Source: Eustoma russellianum (lineage: Eukaryota; Streptophyta; Magnoliopsida; Gentianales; Gentianaceae). From it: DNA of 64,000 nucleotides. The stretch is from assembly GCA_036186865.1 (NCBI GenBank), contig AP025048.1, positions 32,414,852 to 32,478,851 on the forward strand, read 5' to 3'. Under the pieces are notes generated by a model, which was not told where the DNA came from, made no database searches, and was given only the letters and a program-made list of their open reading frames with translations. Made by a program: the position numbers and the translations under genes. Positions within the stretch are counted from its first letter, which is position 1. Every line of letters begins with the position of its first letter. Below are positions 1 through 11,547 of the stretch, piece after piece.

Positions 1-606
1 AGGTTAAGAGCCTTTGTGGACTCTGATTGGGCTGGGTGTAGTGAGACTAGGAGGTCCATTTCTGGATATTGTGTGTTCTTAGGAGAAGCTTTGGTATCTT
101 GGAGAGCTAAGAAGCAGACCACAGTTTCACGATCATCCGCAGAAGCAGAGTATAGAGCTATGGCGTCTGCAGTTTGTGAGGTACAATGGTTGATTTATTT
201 GAGCAAGGATCTGGGCTTGAATTGTCAAGAGCCTGTTGAGATGTTCTGTGATAGTAAAAGTGCTTTGTACATTGCGGAGAATCCAGTATTTCATGAGCGT
301 ACTAAGCATATAGAGATTGATTGTCATATTGTTAGGGAGAAAGTTCAAAACAAAATTGTAAAGTTGATGCCCGTAAAAACTCAATTCCAGCTGGCTGATA
401 TATTCACCAAGGCTCTAGACAGTAGACGTATGATAGAGTTGATGTTGAAGCTTGGTGTCTGTAACATTTATGGCAAGCAATGCTTGAGGGGGGGTGTTGA
501 AAGTTTGGATCATCTTGAAGGGTTAGGAAGGTCGGACACCAGTGTGAGGAAGAGGTGCGTTGATGATGAAAAATGTGTAGCCAAGGTGGATGAAGGTCTG
601 AATTGA
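1..606 (+). CDS. Ty1/copia pol, C-terminal RNase H (5' partial)
   Basis: The frame is open from the first base and ends at TGA 604-606. It encodes the end of a copia polyprotein. Seen: FVDSDWAGC, then SRSSAEAEYRAMA, FCDSKSALYIAEN, and the closing HIEIDCHIVREKV and LADIFTKAL motifs, in the order expected for copia RNase H, which removes RNA from the RNA/DNA hybrid during reverse transcription. No stop breaks this part. RNase H proper ends near base 480, and the frame runs about 110 bp into the LTR, so the last ~35 residues are probably not functional. Reverse transcriptase and upstream parts lie outside the window. It is related to the minus-strand copia at 4673-10447 but not the same copy. 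Confidence 0.9.
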   Translation, partial: RLRAFVDSDWAGCSETRRSISGYCVFLGEALVSWRAKKQTTVSRSSAEAEYRAMASAVCEVQWLIYLSKDLGLNCQEPVEMFCDSKSALYIAENPVFHERTKHIEIDCHIVREKVQNKIVKLMPVKTQFQLADIFTKALDSRRMIELMLKLGVCNIYGKQCLRGGVESLDHLEGLGRSDTSVRKRCVDDEKCVAKVDEGLN

Positions 607-1030
607 TGAATGAGATGCTTAGTTCGCAAGGTGTGATTGATGCTGGAGCAGTTGAACATTTTGGAGGGGAGAATTCTGGATCAAACACCTGGGTGTTTGA
701 ACGTTGGGGGAAAGAGTTGATGAAGAAGAGAAGCAGCAGGCGGGAAACTTGAATGGGGCTGCGGATTGACCATTTTACCCTTAATTGCATTACTGAATAG
801 AAGTTAGTTAGAAGGGTTTTTTTGTAATTTCAGCATTTCAGTTAAATGTTTTTCTGTTCTTCTTCCTCCTGGTATAAGAGCTTGCTCGTTGCAAGCTTTC
901 CAGGATCATCGAATAAGAAGGAGCGGTTACTCTCCTTATTTTCTCTCCAAATTCTCTCTTTCGCAATGGCAGCTAACTGTTGCTCTTTTTCCTTTCGTTT
1001 TGTTTCGTTGATCGCTTGATGATCAGAACA
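495..1030 (+). repeat. 3' LTR of the partial copia element
   Basis: A polypurine tract (GAGGGGGGG, 486-494) sits directly before TGTTGAAAG. The proposed end is AGAACA at 1030, giving 536 bp, close to the 539 and 542 bp LTRs of the related element at 4673-10447. The left boundary is well supported by the tract. The right boundary is inferred from the TG...CA rule and length. TGAGT after it would be the target duplication, but its partner is off the window. Confidence 0.75.
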
Positions 1031-2297
1031 TGAGTGTTGAAATGTGCAATTTGTTTGTGTTCTGCTTGTGCTGCCACAATTGAGTGTTTCTTCTAGATTT
1101 TTCACAGTCCTTCTACTGAAGAACCTCACTCATTCGCACGAGATTGATAAGATTCTCTCAATCCCACTACCTACAGTTCCTTGTCCAGACTCCTTAGCAT
1201 GGCATTTTTATCCAAAAGGTAAATACTCGGTACGATCTGGATATAAAATGGCTTACCAACTGTCATAGGAGCCCACTGCCTCCTCCTCCTCGAACGCCTG
1301 TACTTACTTCTGGAAAAACTTATGGAAAATAGACCTACCCCCTCGAGTCAAGCACATGTTATGGTGCGCAGCAAAAAACTCGCTGCCAACTGGGTAGAAT
1401 TTATGCGTTCGGTGTATATCCAATGGCATATGTACTATTTGTCAGCACTCAATGGAATCCGATCAGCCTTTATTCTTTGACTTTGAATGGAAACAAATGT
1501 ATGGGAAGGATTGCCAAATGGGTTAAGAATTAAAAGAAAGTTGTACTACTCCCTAATAGACTTTCTGCATGAGCATATGAAAGACTGCTCTCCTAGAGAT
1601 TTCGCCCTGCTAGCTTCAGCACTTTGGACAATATGGAGAACTCGAAACAAAGCTCTGTTTGAGGGTGAACCAATTCACATCCCAAGGGTTATTAGTGACA
1701 TCCATTCGACTTGTGCAGAACTTTGGCAGAACACCCCAGCACACGAAGCGTCTTCCAACACTGCGGTAGTTACTTCGGTGAGGCACCTTCTGCATCATTC
1801 TAGTGACTTGAGTGTCTGTCATGTTTTTGTAGATGCATCATTGGTTGGCTCTATCTCAACAGCAGGGGCACTGCATATTGACTCGAGCAGCAGCATTTTA
1901 CAGACAGCTGTAAAGCCCACGAGACGAGCTTTATGTTCTGAGATGGCTGAGCTTTACGCTATCTGTTTTGGCCTCTAGGAGGCTGTGAAGTTGGGGGTGC
2001 AGGCAGTGATATTATACTCAGATTCACAACAAGCAATTAATAGATTGAATTCAACTTGAATGCATTATTCATCATTTGCATTGGTTGTTGATAGTGTTCG
2101 TACTGCAGCATCTTCCTTTTTTGCATTGTAAATATCGTTATGTAAATCGTTCCCTAAATGAGCCTGCTCATATGCTCAGTAGAATAGCCTGTAGTAGTCC
2201 TTCTTACTATAGCTGGGGCTCCTCGCTCCCACAATCTGTACTGACTGCTACTCGTGTAGCCTTTGCATCTATATAAAATTTAGAGTTTCAAAAAAAG
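1031..2297 (+). mobile_element. LINE (plant L1-like) 3' fragment, degenerate
   Basis: Translated pieces match the end of plant LINE ORF2. At 1134-1268 there is WHFYPKGKYSVRSGYKMA and at 1300-1400 FWKNLWKIDLPPRVKH, both typical of the zinc-binding reverse-transcriptase domain (zf-RVT). At 1600-1980 comes an RNase H-like domain (ALWTIWRTRNKALFEG, VFVDASLVGS, EMAELYAICFGL), continued in other frames to NRSLNEPAHMLSRIA near 2190. Several stops and frameshifts separate them. A short A-run (2290-2296) ends it and abuts an old gypsy LTR. No reverse-transcriptase core remains: the partial copia LTR ends at its left side, so the rest may lie left of the window. Confidence 0.8.
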
Positions 2298-2899
2298 AAT
2301 TCTAAACATTGATCATTAGTTAAGAAACACAAGAACCCTCTTGCAAGACAGCACTTGGCCAACTTTTATCAAATATTATTCAGGTATGTTTAAACCTGAC
2401 GGCCTAGGATTCTATTTATAGGCTAAACTAAGATGAATCCAATGTACATAGAAAAAGACAAAACTGTCACTTGAAATCAAACTCATCATCACTATATGAT
2501 CTTCCACATACATGATCGGTCTCCTAAAAGCTGTATTTGCCTACATAATCTTCTTGAGAGCGTAGCCCCAGATGTTTAATTTCGATAGCATTTTGAAACA
2601 CCTTCAAACAACATTAGATGAGTGAGTTATGATCAAGAAGCCGAGATGGGGTCATCCTGTAAAAACCTTAAAATGTAGGCGTATTCCACATCTACAAAGT
2701 CTACTTTTCCATCTTTTGACAAACTTTTTAACATCTAAAAACAATCCAAAAAATCTAAAAGTACTTTAAAACAGAATGAACAACTTTTACAAGCCAATTT
2801 GGTCAAAAATAATGTCTTGCAAATCACCATCGACGTGCTTTCTCCCACTTCATCCTGCTGCACTCGTCTTCATGCGAGTATGCTCGTGTGACCTCATCA
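2298..2899 (-). repeat. 3' LTR of the old gypsy element (truncated)
   Basis: Aligns, with many substitutions and small gaps, to 11797-12394. Shared words include GATGAGTGAGTTATGA, TTCCACATCT and TTTAAAACAGAA. In the minus direction it begins TGATGAGGTCAC after the purine tract at 2901-2912. The last ~235 bp present in the right LTR are missing; the LINE tail takes their place, so the LTR was cut by LINE insertion or deletion. Confidence 0.7.
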
Positions 2900-2934
2900 T
2901 TCCCTCCCTGCTAGAAAAGATTCATCCTCGAATC

Positions 2935-3348
2935 AAGGTCTGCACAAGGAGAAGGGACTTTAGCCAGTACATCCTTCTAAATAATTTAGACTAACATGAA
3001 TAGTTTATTCCATCTCCACCCGGATCAAATATCAAAATAATGCGACATATCTACGATGCAGATGAATAAATTTAAACTCATTACAAAAACTTTCCATTCT
3101 CTTCAATCAGTTGATGAACTTGTACCGTTTCTTCTTAACAAGTTTTGGATGAGGCAATAGTGACTGCATCAAATTCTTAAAATACACAAAAGATGGCAAT
3201 ACAAAGCACGAATTTAAGCACATCATAGGTTCATATTCAAAGGTTTCTAATAGTAGCATTAGGAAAATTTTGTTCAAGACTAGCTAACTCAAATGACTCT
3301 TGGTTATTATGTAAAAACTTAACATGCCACTCACTTTCAATGTGTATG
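2935..3348 (-). other. Internal region of old gypsy element, no gene seen
   Basis: Non-coding between the gag relic and the 3' purine tract. No pol motifs are recognisable in any frame. In a full gypsy element the whole of pol would lie here, so pol has been deleted or was never present. Confidence 0.5.
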
Positions 3349-3876
3349 TTATTCAAAGGCAATTATAGGTACGTCATATTCAACTTCATGCAAATTATGC
3401 AATTCAACATGTGATTCTTCTTCAACCTCATAAACTTCATTTTCGTCAGCATGAGATTCATGATTAGAAATAGACAAATGACTAGAAAATTCATGTATAT
3501 CATCAGCATCATGCAAATCATTTTCAAAGACATGTGAATTGATAGAAGATTCAAGATCATTATAAAAATCTTTAGTATTATGCATGTTAAAACCTAAAGA
3601 CTTAGTGTAATTCAGGAATGCTTGATGCTCCAACCTATCTTTGATGCATTTGTCCGAATAATATATGTCATCAAGAGTTTCAAATTTATCATGTACGGTT
3701 TTATCAACAATGTTTCTAATTAATCCAACAATGAACCTAAGTATAACTAATTCCTCGGATTCTTCAATACACGCCTTAGACACATCATCTAACAACTCTT
3801 TATAATATTCTCGTACCTTTAGATGACATTGAGGTATGGATGGATACCTTAGAATACTGCTATACCATTCACTCAC
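3349..3876 (-). pseudogene. Ty3/gypsy gag fragment
   Basis: An open frame of 175 codons whose first half looks like the C-terminal part of a plant gypsy gag (capsid): VREYYKELLDDVSKACIEE, then LRFIVGLIRNIVDK and FETLDDIYYSDKCIKDR. These correspond to the family's usual ARFLxGLNREI and HYVEIEDMVHxAIKVE motifs. The second half is acidic and His-rich with no zinc knuckle. The start at 3876 is only the first Met; a real gag would begin further upstream (higher coordinates), where stops occur. No CCHC knuckle, protease or reverse transcriptase follows, so this cannot be an autonomous element. Family level is fairly sure; function is none. Confidence 0.65.
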
Positions 3877-4667
3877 ACATACACCAATGGATACTCATAA
3901 ATTATGCATATGCATCTCTATTTGACCAATGTCCTTTTTGAGGCAAAGAATACAGCATGTGATTTTAATGGATGTGTATCCATCCAAGAAATCCGAGGTA
4001 CTCATGAATAAAACAAAAAATTAAAAGAATAGGAAAAACTAACAGAAATTAAAAATAGATGTGTTAGTGAATTCAAAAACAATTTGTAGTTTCTTTCCAC
4101 TCCCGTGTTTAGTTTCACTCCAATGGATTTTACCTCGCCTTTTTTAATCTTACAATCAATGAAGTTTTTTTCCTCTCTACTTGTGTTTTTCTCAAAATAC
4201 TCAGTTTAGAAGCCATATCAAGTAGAACAGCTGGGTTGTGGTCTTCAAGCAACTTGTATATCTTCTTCAAAGGATATGTATGTCACACAGCAATGGCAGC
4301 AAAGATAGTATAAGGACTCAATAAGACTCAATACGAATAGGACAACTAAGAGTGAAAGAAAACAAGAAATCAAAAGTGATGTATAAAGTTTGAATTATAG
4401 ATTCACTAAAAGATTGCTTTGGGCTAATTCTTAGCCATATTTGGTTATGTATACACTCAAACTATGCTATCTTCATGATTTAAAATGCACAAAAACATTC
4501 CAAATAGGTCAAAGTTCAATTCTGGACAAATTTGGACTTGAGCTATTTTTGGTGCTTTCAGACAGTTTTCAGGTTTTAGGCAAGAACCATATGAAATGTT
4601 GATCTTTCTCCTATTCTTTTTATGTAATTCAACCGTATACAACTCAAGGATCAAAATGCCTTTTGAG
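3877..4667 (-). other. Old gypsy internal region upstream of gag relic, no gene
   Basis: No convincing frame. Sequence runs smoothly through the target site of the nested copia: TTTTGAG before CGACT on the left continues as CAATTTCGATATG on the right (10453 onward), showing the two sides were once one stretch. Confidence 0.6.
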
Positions 4668-4672
4668 CGACT

Positions 4673-5211
4673 TGTGAAAATTCAAGCTACTGCAGCTTGA
4701 ATTCTTGATCAATCGATTTGATCAAAAACAAAGAACAATCAGACAATCAAACAAAATACACAATAGACATCAATCAAAAGGAATGATTGAAATAGAGAAG
4801 GAGAGAGAACGAAAGCTTGAGAGCAAGTCTTGTTACAAGGAGATGAATCAAAAATTGAATTGAAGCAGCGGTTGCATCGCTGCTTAAGAAGAAGAAAACA
4901 GAGTAGTAAATGACTAAAGTTCCCTTCAGTAACAGCATCCTACAACAAAGCTCGTAAGGCTAAAATAGTCATTTGCCTCATTTAAACTAATACGCGTGCA
5001 TTTCCTTCTTCTTCCTCCGTAGGCTTCTTCCCCGTTATACTGCTACTCCCTTCAATTCCTGTGGGTCCACCTAGTAACCGTCGCTCCTGCACAGCACCAA
5101 CTCACCCACGTGACATCTAAACCTCTTATCTCTGATTGGTCCTCAGCAATCAACAAATTACACTTGTTCTGCTCCTGATCAATGCATTGTGCATCAACAC
5201 AAGCTTTAACA
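4673..5211 (-). repeat. 3' LTR of the 4673-10447 copia
   Basis: 539 bp. On the plus strand it starts TGTGAAAATTCAAG and ends CTTTAACA. It has an internal inverted repeat near its left end (TTCAAGCT...AGCTTGAA, about 4680-4700) and a second at the AAGCAGCG/CGCTGCTT block (about 4863-4888). Both are also found in the other LTR. Confidence 0.93.
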
Positions 5212-5281
5212 CCCCCCCTCAAGCTCAACCTGCTGAGCTTGCACTAATGTACAGAATATGAACTCCCATGGATTCAATTAA

Positions 5282-6824
5282 CTAGATTGACCTTCTACAA
5301 TCCAAAGCCTTGGTGAATAGATCAGCAAGCTGCATCTCAATCCGTATGGGCATAAGTTTCAATGTGCCATCTTGCACCTTATCTCTCACCACATGGAAAT
5401 CTATCTCTATGTGTTTCATTCTCTCATGAAAGATTGGGTTCTCTGCAATGTAAATTTCACTCTTGCAGTCACAGAAACCCTCTACAGGTTTCTGATCTCC
5501 TCCCTCATCAAATACAAGAGCCATTGTATCTCTCAAGCCACCATTTCCATGGCTCTATATCCAGCTTCTGCAGATGACCTGGACACCGTGGTTTGTTTCT
5601 TGTCTTTTCAAGAAATCAGTGCCCCTCCAAGGAAAACACAGTAGCAAGTGATTGACCTCCTAGTCTCATGGAATCCTCCCCAGTCAGCATCAACAAATGC
5701 CTTCAACTTCACCTCACCAGTCTTGGGAAATAATAGCCCTTGTCCAACTGTTCCTTTCAAGTATCTAAGCACTCTGTGTGCTGCCTTCAAGTGATTCTCA
5801 GTAGGACAATCCACGAACTGACTAAGCTGTTGCACTGAGAATGCAACGTCAGGTATGGTGATTGTGAGGTAAATCAATTTGCCCACCAGCCTTCTGTACT
5901 GAGTAGTGTCCTTTAGTGGTGATGAGTCTTGATGCATAAGACTCATGTGGCTTTCCATTGGCGTCTTAGCAGGCTTTGCATCCATGAAACCAGCCTGATC
6001 CAACAGCCCTAGGGTGTACTTTCTTTGGTTGATATGAATGCCTATCCTTGCTTGTGCTATCTCTATGCCCAAGAAAAACTTCAATTGTCCTAGATCCTTG
6101 ATCTTGAATTCATTGTGTAGCGCTTGTTTAATATCAGTGATGGCCCCTCATTGTCACAAGTGACAATGATGTCATCTACATAAACTAAAAGGACCAGTAG
6201 GGACTTACCAACGAACTTGGTGAACATGGTGTAATCGCATTTTGATGGCTGAAATCCATGAGAAATCAGAAATTTAATTAAAGTGGCATTCCATTCTCTA
6301 CTTGCTTGTTTGAGCCCATATAGTGACTTATGCAGCTTGCACACCATCTTGGAACCCACAATATTTAGCCCTGGAGGAGGCAAAATATAAATGTCCTCAT
6401 GGAGGTCCCCATGCAGGAATGCGTTATTAACATCAAGCTGAAGAATTGGCCACTGAAATCTTGTTGCCATGGCCAAGATTACCCTTACTGTGGTCATCTT
6501 GGCAACGGGTGAGAATGTATCTTGATAATCAATGCCATACTGCTGCGTGTAGCCTTTTGCCACAAGCCTTGCCTTGTGCCTTTCTACCGTGCCATCAGCC
6601 TTCAACTTCACTTTATACACCCACCTGCAGCCTATAGGGTACTTGCCCTCGGGCAAAGGCACCAGGCTCCATGTATTATTGGCCTCCAGCGCTGCCAACT
6701 TAGCAGCCATGGCTGCTTGCCAGACAACAGAACCAGCGGCTTCTGCATAGCTATTAGGCTCTGTATGTACATTTAAACTTGATATATATGCTTTATACTT
6801 TGGAGCAATTGATGCATAAGACAT
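5282..6824 (-). pseudogene. Copia reverse transcriptase and RNase H, broken
   Basis: 6824-6090 holds the reverse transcriptase: GCRWVYKVKLKADGTVERHK, KARLVAKGYTQQYGIDY, LQLDVNNAFLHGDL (first catalytic Asp) and LLVYVDDIIV (YVDD site). A frameshift near 6087 moves to 6084-5608, with FFLGIEIAQ, VGKLIYLT, AHRVLRYLKG and FVDADWGG. That piece stops after FLGGALIS, and the RNase H end resumes at 5536-5282 (IYIAENPIFHERMKH, LADLFTKALD). The central RNase H motif (SSAEAEYRA in relatives) is damaged at the break. Catalytic RT residues remain, but the gene cannot give one protein. Confidence 0.9.
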
Positions 6825-7052
6825 GTATTAATGAGTAGAGTGAGGTGAGGTATGGACAGGATTTGAAATATCTTGGTAAGATGTTAAGTTGTTGCAGTGA
6901 TAATCTTGAAGGTATGCGGAGGTTGTCTGCCACGTTGTGACCTTTTGTTAGGAAGATCCCCTTGGGCAATGGGCAATTCAATGACAATGTTTCCAGGTTG
7001 CAAAGGAGGAGATGATGGCACTTGATTGACATTGTGTCCATCTGAGGAATTA

Positions 7053-7166
7053 GGAAGGTAGGTACCTGGCTCATGAGAGATAAGATGTGACTGAGATAGG
7101 TTTTGAGTGGGAAGGTATGTATCTGGCTCATGAGAGATAGGATGTGACTGAGATGGGTTTTGAGAA
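7053..7166 (-). repeat. 57-bp tandem duplication inside copia integrase-RT linker
   Basis: Two copies (about 7053-7109 and 7110-7166) share the core CTGGCTCATGAGAGATA. The period is 57 bp, a multiple of three, so the repeat does not itself shift the frame. It lies in the poorly conserved spacer between integrase and reverse transcriptase. Confidence 0.8.
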
Positions 7167-7287
7167 GAGTCATCTGAATTTGAACTGTTTGGGGCAGATT
7201 AGGGGACTCTGTACGAGAGAATGGTTGGAAAATAGGTTGTATGTCAGTGTGGTGGAATGAATAATAGTCTAGTGCATTGTGAAGTGA

Positions 7288-8275
7288 CTAAGCATTTGTG
7301 GTAGAATTGGTCTGTTCTTGAGGGATAAAGGGAAAGATTGATTCAAAGAATGAGACATCTCTTGAGATATATATTGCCTTAGTGGATAGGTTCTGCAATA
7401 TATATCCCTTTGTGATATATGAGAGTCCCAAGAACACACTTCTATATGCCCTGGCAGCAAACTTTTCTTTATGATTCTGAGTATTGCTGCCAAAGGCCAG
7501 ACATCCAAAGACTCTGAGATTAGAATAGACAGGTAAGGATTTGTACAGCAACTCATGAGGTGTTCTCTGTTGAAGGATGGGTGAAGGAGTGATATTGATG
7601 AGATATACTGAGTGTTGCACACAGAAGCCCCAGTATGAGGAAGGTAAGTGAGACTGAAATCTGAGGGCCCTTGCTACATTGAGAATATGTTGGTGTTTTC
7701 TCTCAACAACCCCATTTTGCTGTGGTGTATTAATGCAACTAGTTTGATGCAAAATGCCATCAGTGGCAAAGAACTCAGTCATTCTAAACTCTGGTCCATT
7801 ATCAGTCCGGATAGTTTTTACATTAGCGTCAAAGTGAACAGAAGCAAACTGACAAAAGCTTTTAACAATGGACCTGTTTTCTCCTTAATTTTTCATCAAA
7901 TACACCCATCAATATCTACTGTGGTCATCAATCAGAGTAAGAAAGTAATATTGTTTGTACAATGTTGGGTAATTATATGGACCTCAAATGTCAATGTGTA
8001 CAAGAGAAAAAGGACTGAAGGAAACTGAACTAGAAATAGGAAAGGGTGTTCTTCTTTGTTTGGCTAAAGGACATATTGTACATGTGTGTAGGGATTCAAG
8101 AACAATCACAAGTGGTTCAACCTTCTGAATTTCTTTTAGTCTTGGTGTAGAAGGATGCCCAAGCCTTTAGTTCCATAGCAATGTATCTGACGAGTTAACA
8201 GCATGTGCCAGAGGTTTAGTGTGACAGGGAGGAAATTTCGGCATGCCATGAAGATAATACAAGCCTTGATCTACC
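7288..8275 (-). pseudogene. Copia integrase, broken
   Basis: The N-terminal pre-integrase part lies near 8250-8000 (RLGHPSTPRLKEIQK and CTICPLAKQ pieces, with stops). 7782-7288 holds the end of the core and the C-terminal part: INTPQQNGVVERKHQHIL (catalytic Glu), SSYWGFCVQHSVYLIN, LRVFGCLAFGSN and FLGLSYITKGYIL. The stretch carrying the first two catalytic Asp residues is interrupted by stops. Integrase would insert the cDNA into host DNA; this copy cannot. Confidence 0.85.
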
Positions 8276-9027
8276 TCAGCTGAACCAATCATCCTCTTGG
8301 TTCTGAGGTCCTGAGGTCCTGAGGTCCTGAATCAGGCAAACATTAGAACAAAATGCAATGCCAAACATATCTGACTGGGTAAGTTTACTGAGTGACAGTA
8401 AATTGAAGGCAAAGGATGGTACATAGAAGTCATTGGTGAGGGTAAGGCTGGGGTTTACATGAACTGTCCCAATATGAGTGACTTTGGCTAGGGATTGATC
8501 AGGCATTTTTACTGATACGGTGTCAACCTGATAATAAGAAGCAAATAGATGAATGCTAGAACAAATATGATCACTAGCTCCAGAGTCTAAAATCCATATA
8601 TTCAAGTTTTGATGCAATGCATAGTCTAAGAACTTACCAGAAGGCGTGGTCTGTTGTGTTGACATAGCAACATGGTGTGCGTTTACAGCACTTACAGAAT
8701 AAGTAACTCCCTTTCTTCCTCCATCTTGATGCTCTTGCAACAGGTTCATCAACTGAGCATACTGCTCCTGTGTCAAGCTAGGTGCCATTTGAGGCATATA
8801 ATTTTGAGAGTTACTCCCCGCTGTGTTCAAGACTTCATACGCAACATATCCTTCCCCTTCATCCTGGTTCAGACTATCCTCAAGAACTACATTATTTCCA
8901 TCATTGCTCACCATGTTAATCTGACTCTTAGGCTTATAGCCTGGGGGTACCTGTGTTTCTTATAGCACTTCTCAACTGTATGACCAGTCATATTGCAACA
9001 ACTACAAACTGGTATTCTAGAACCACC
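8276..9027 (-). pseudogene. Copia zinc knuckle and protease region
   Basis: A CX2CX4HX4C knuckle (CSCCNMTGHTVEKC, about 8965-9010) precedes the frame 8914-8276, which carries WILDSGASDHICSS, the aspartic protease active site (DSGA). Downstream IGTVHVNPSLTLTNDFYVP and FNLLSLSKL fit the copia protease fold. Near its end an 8-bp unit, CTGAGGTC, is repeated three times (8303-8326); such a run changes the frame and probably helps explain the loss of frame into integrase. Confidence 0.85.
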
Positions 9028-9030
9028 TTG

Positions 9031-9886
9031 CTAGGATCTTGGCATGTCTCGCCTAACTCCCCTGCCACGCTGCTTCTGCCAAGATATACTTCCTCTCCCT
9101 GCACCGTTAACGTTCATCACAACTGATGGATTATTGTTAAACTGTCCTTGTCCTCCCGTATAATTCATCTTCCTCTCCAACTTTACTGCCATACCGAAGG
9201 CAGTTTTCAAATCTGGCAATGGAGTGGACAACAAGACTTGGGATTTCACTGCCTCAAACTCATCATTTAATCCTTTCAGAAACTTTATCAGACAATCATT
9301 TTCCACAAATTTGTTGATCTCAGTTGTCAGATTACATGTACATCTTCGACGTGTACATGTGGGGACAGATCTTAAGGCCATCAATTCTTCTCACACACTC
9401 TTCAACTTGGTATAATATTCAGTCACATTACTACCTTCTTGCCTAATAGAATAGAACTCCTCTTGAAGATCTGATAATCTAAAAGAGTCAGCATTCTATA
9501 CTTGGACTTCAGATCACTCCAGATGTCAACTGCAGAGTCCAGCCAGATGACGCTTTGTCCAATGCTAGGAATCAGTGAGTTAACCAGCCAAGAAGCCAAC
9601 ATATTGTTGGCCTTCATCAAATATATCGCCTGGCTCCTTCTGCAGGCTTCTCAATAGAACCATCAATAAAACCTATCTTATTCTTGGACTCCAACGCCCT
9701 CCTTACGGACCTACTCCATCCATGATAATTGTTTCCATCCAACAACGGTTGCACTAGTACCATGGACAGATTATCACTAAGATGTATATAAAACGGATCA
9801 TCAGAAGGATCATAGTGAATAGAAGGAGAAGCGGATGAGGAAGAACCAGGATTGTTATTCGACGCCATGAACGTTCCACAATTCAT
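9031..9886 (-). pseudogene. Copia gag (capsid), broken
   Basis: Begins near 9886 with a Ser/Asn-rich start (MASNNNPGSSSSASPS), then LVQPLLDGNNYHGWSRSVRR and ALESKNKIGFIDGS, the hallmark of plant copia gag (Retrotran_gag_3/UBN2 type). A frameshift near 9620 leads to WLVNSLIPSIGQSV and IWSDLKSKY, and another near 9400 to CLIKFLKGLNDEFEAVKSQV. Gag would form the cytoplasmic virus-like particle. The start follows the primer site by a few bases, so MNC at 9886 or MAS at 9868 are both possible starts. Confidence 0.88.
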
Positions 9887-9890
9887 GAAA

Positions 9891-10447
9891 TTCTTTCTGA
9901 TACCATGCGAAAATTCAAGTTACTGCAGCTTGAATTCTTGATCAATCGATTTGATCAAAAACAAAGAACAATCAAACAATCAAACAAAATACACAATAGA
10001 CATCAATCAAAAGGAATGATTGAAATAGAGAAGGAGAGAGAGAACGAAAGCTTGAGAGCAAGTCTTGTTACAAGGAGAGGAATGAAAAACTGAATTGAAG
10101 CAGCGGTTGCGTCGCTGCTAAAGAAGAAGAAAATAGAGCAGTAAATGACTAAAGTGCCCTTCAGTAACAGCATCCTACAACAAAGCTCATAAGGCTAAAA
10201 TAGTCATTTTCCTCATTTAAACTAATACGCGCGCATTCCCTTCTTCTTCCCCCGCAGGCTTCCTTTCCGCTGTACTGCTACTCCCTTCAATTCCTGCGGG
10301 TCAACCTAGTAACCGTCGCTCCTGCACAGCACCAACTCACCCACGTGACATCTAAACCTCTTAATCTCTGATTGGTCCTCAGCAATCAACAAATTATGCT
10401 TGTTCTGCTCCTGATCAATGCATTGTGCATCAACGCAAGCTTTAACA
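9891..10447 (-). repeat. 5' LTR (9906-10447) and primer-binding site (9891-9905)
   Basis: 542 bp, starting TGCGAAAATTCAAG on the plus strand and ending TTTAACA, near-identical to 4673-5211. Directly inside it, minus-strand TGGTATCAGA matches the 3' end of plant initiator-Met tRNA, with no spacer. It contains CACGTG at about 10342. Confidence 0.93.
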
Positions 10448-10452
10448 CGACT

Positions 10453-11547
10453 CAATTTCGATATGTATATGCAAGTCCTTAAATTTTCTTTCTTTCTGTT
10501 CTTTTGCTTTTGATTTTTCTAGAATTACAGACACACTTGTTTTCTTAACTTTCTGTCGTTCAAAAACTTATTTCTTGTAGTTGTTGGAAGAATAAACCTT
10601 GCCAATTTTCAAAAAGAATTCTCGCACGATGTTGTTCAAATTTCTAGGTTTGTGTCCTTTCTTGTGAATCAAGAGTAGAAGTTTTTGCCTTTAGTATGGG
10701 AATGTTTAGGGGACATCTGCGGATGTTTAAGAACTGATGATTGGGCCTTTTGAGAAGTGACATGCTGCTGGATGCTTTTGAGTGGGGCATACGGTTGGAA
10801 GGTAGTTTAAGGTTCTTGGAAATCTATAGGTTTGGTTTGGTGCTTGGCGAATACGGTTAGGAACTTTTATTTTAGAGTAAGGCCGCTGTAAGGTTTAGAT
10901 TGAAGTTTGGTTCTTTCCTTGTGTGATTCAACTGGGGAGAAAAGAAATGTATAATGCAAATTATTTCACCAAGAATCACAAGATTTAATCACAAACACAA
11001 CCAAAATTCAGCTGCGAGCTTCACACCACAAGAACTAATATAAGACATGGTAGCAATTTGAAAAAGTAGCAAACTTTTAGTGCGGCTGAACTTAACTCGT
11101 CTAGATGCAAAAATCCTAGGTTGAAGAATAGAAAATTAACTTGCAAATATATCTACACAGTTTATAGGTCAAAGAAATAACAAAGCAACCAAGATAATCA
11201 AGAAGATGAAATTCATTCAAGGGCTTAGTTTGCGGAGTGTTTGTTGGGGTTCTATGCGTATTGCAGACTATTTTTGATTGGGGCGAATGGTTTATTCAAG
11301 AATAGTAACAATTCCAAAATCGAGGACGATTACATACCGATTCAGGAGGTAATCAAACCCAAGATGATCACGATGATATAGACAGGATGATGTGAATGTG
11401 TATGAGTATTGCGGACAAAATTTTTTTGTAGTTTTGTTGTGTGCAGTAGATTTCTTTTGTTTTTTTCTGGTGTGGGCAAAATTTTGTGGACGGTTACTAT
11501 GATGATGAATGAAAAGAATGTAAAGAATTAGAATAAATGAAACATGA
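10453..11547 (-). other. Leader of old gypsy element, no gene
   Basis: About 1.1 kb between the primer site at 11548-11560 and the nested copia. AT-rich, with no frame showing a known motif. An open frame begins at the primer site (11561-11292), but its Lys/Ser/His-rich product has no recognisable domain, so I treat it as chance. Confidence 0.5.

Larger units (their letters stand above)
4673..10447 (-). mobile_element. Complete but inactive Ty1/copia element
   Basis: All structural parts are present: LTRs at 4673-5211 and 9906-10447, a perfect 5-bp target duplication CGACT (4668-4672 and 10448-10452), primer site TGGTATCAGAAAGAA (9891-9905) next to the 5' LTR, and purine tract GCTTGAGGGGGGG (5212-5224) next to the 3' LTR. 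Order on the minus strand is gag, protease, integrase, reverse transcriptase, RNase H, the copia order. At least six stops or frameshifts break the frame. The LTRs look about 95% alike by eye, so the insertion is much younger than the gypsy element it sits in. Confidence 0.95.
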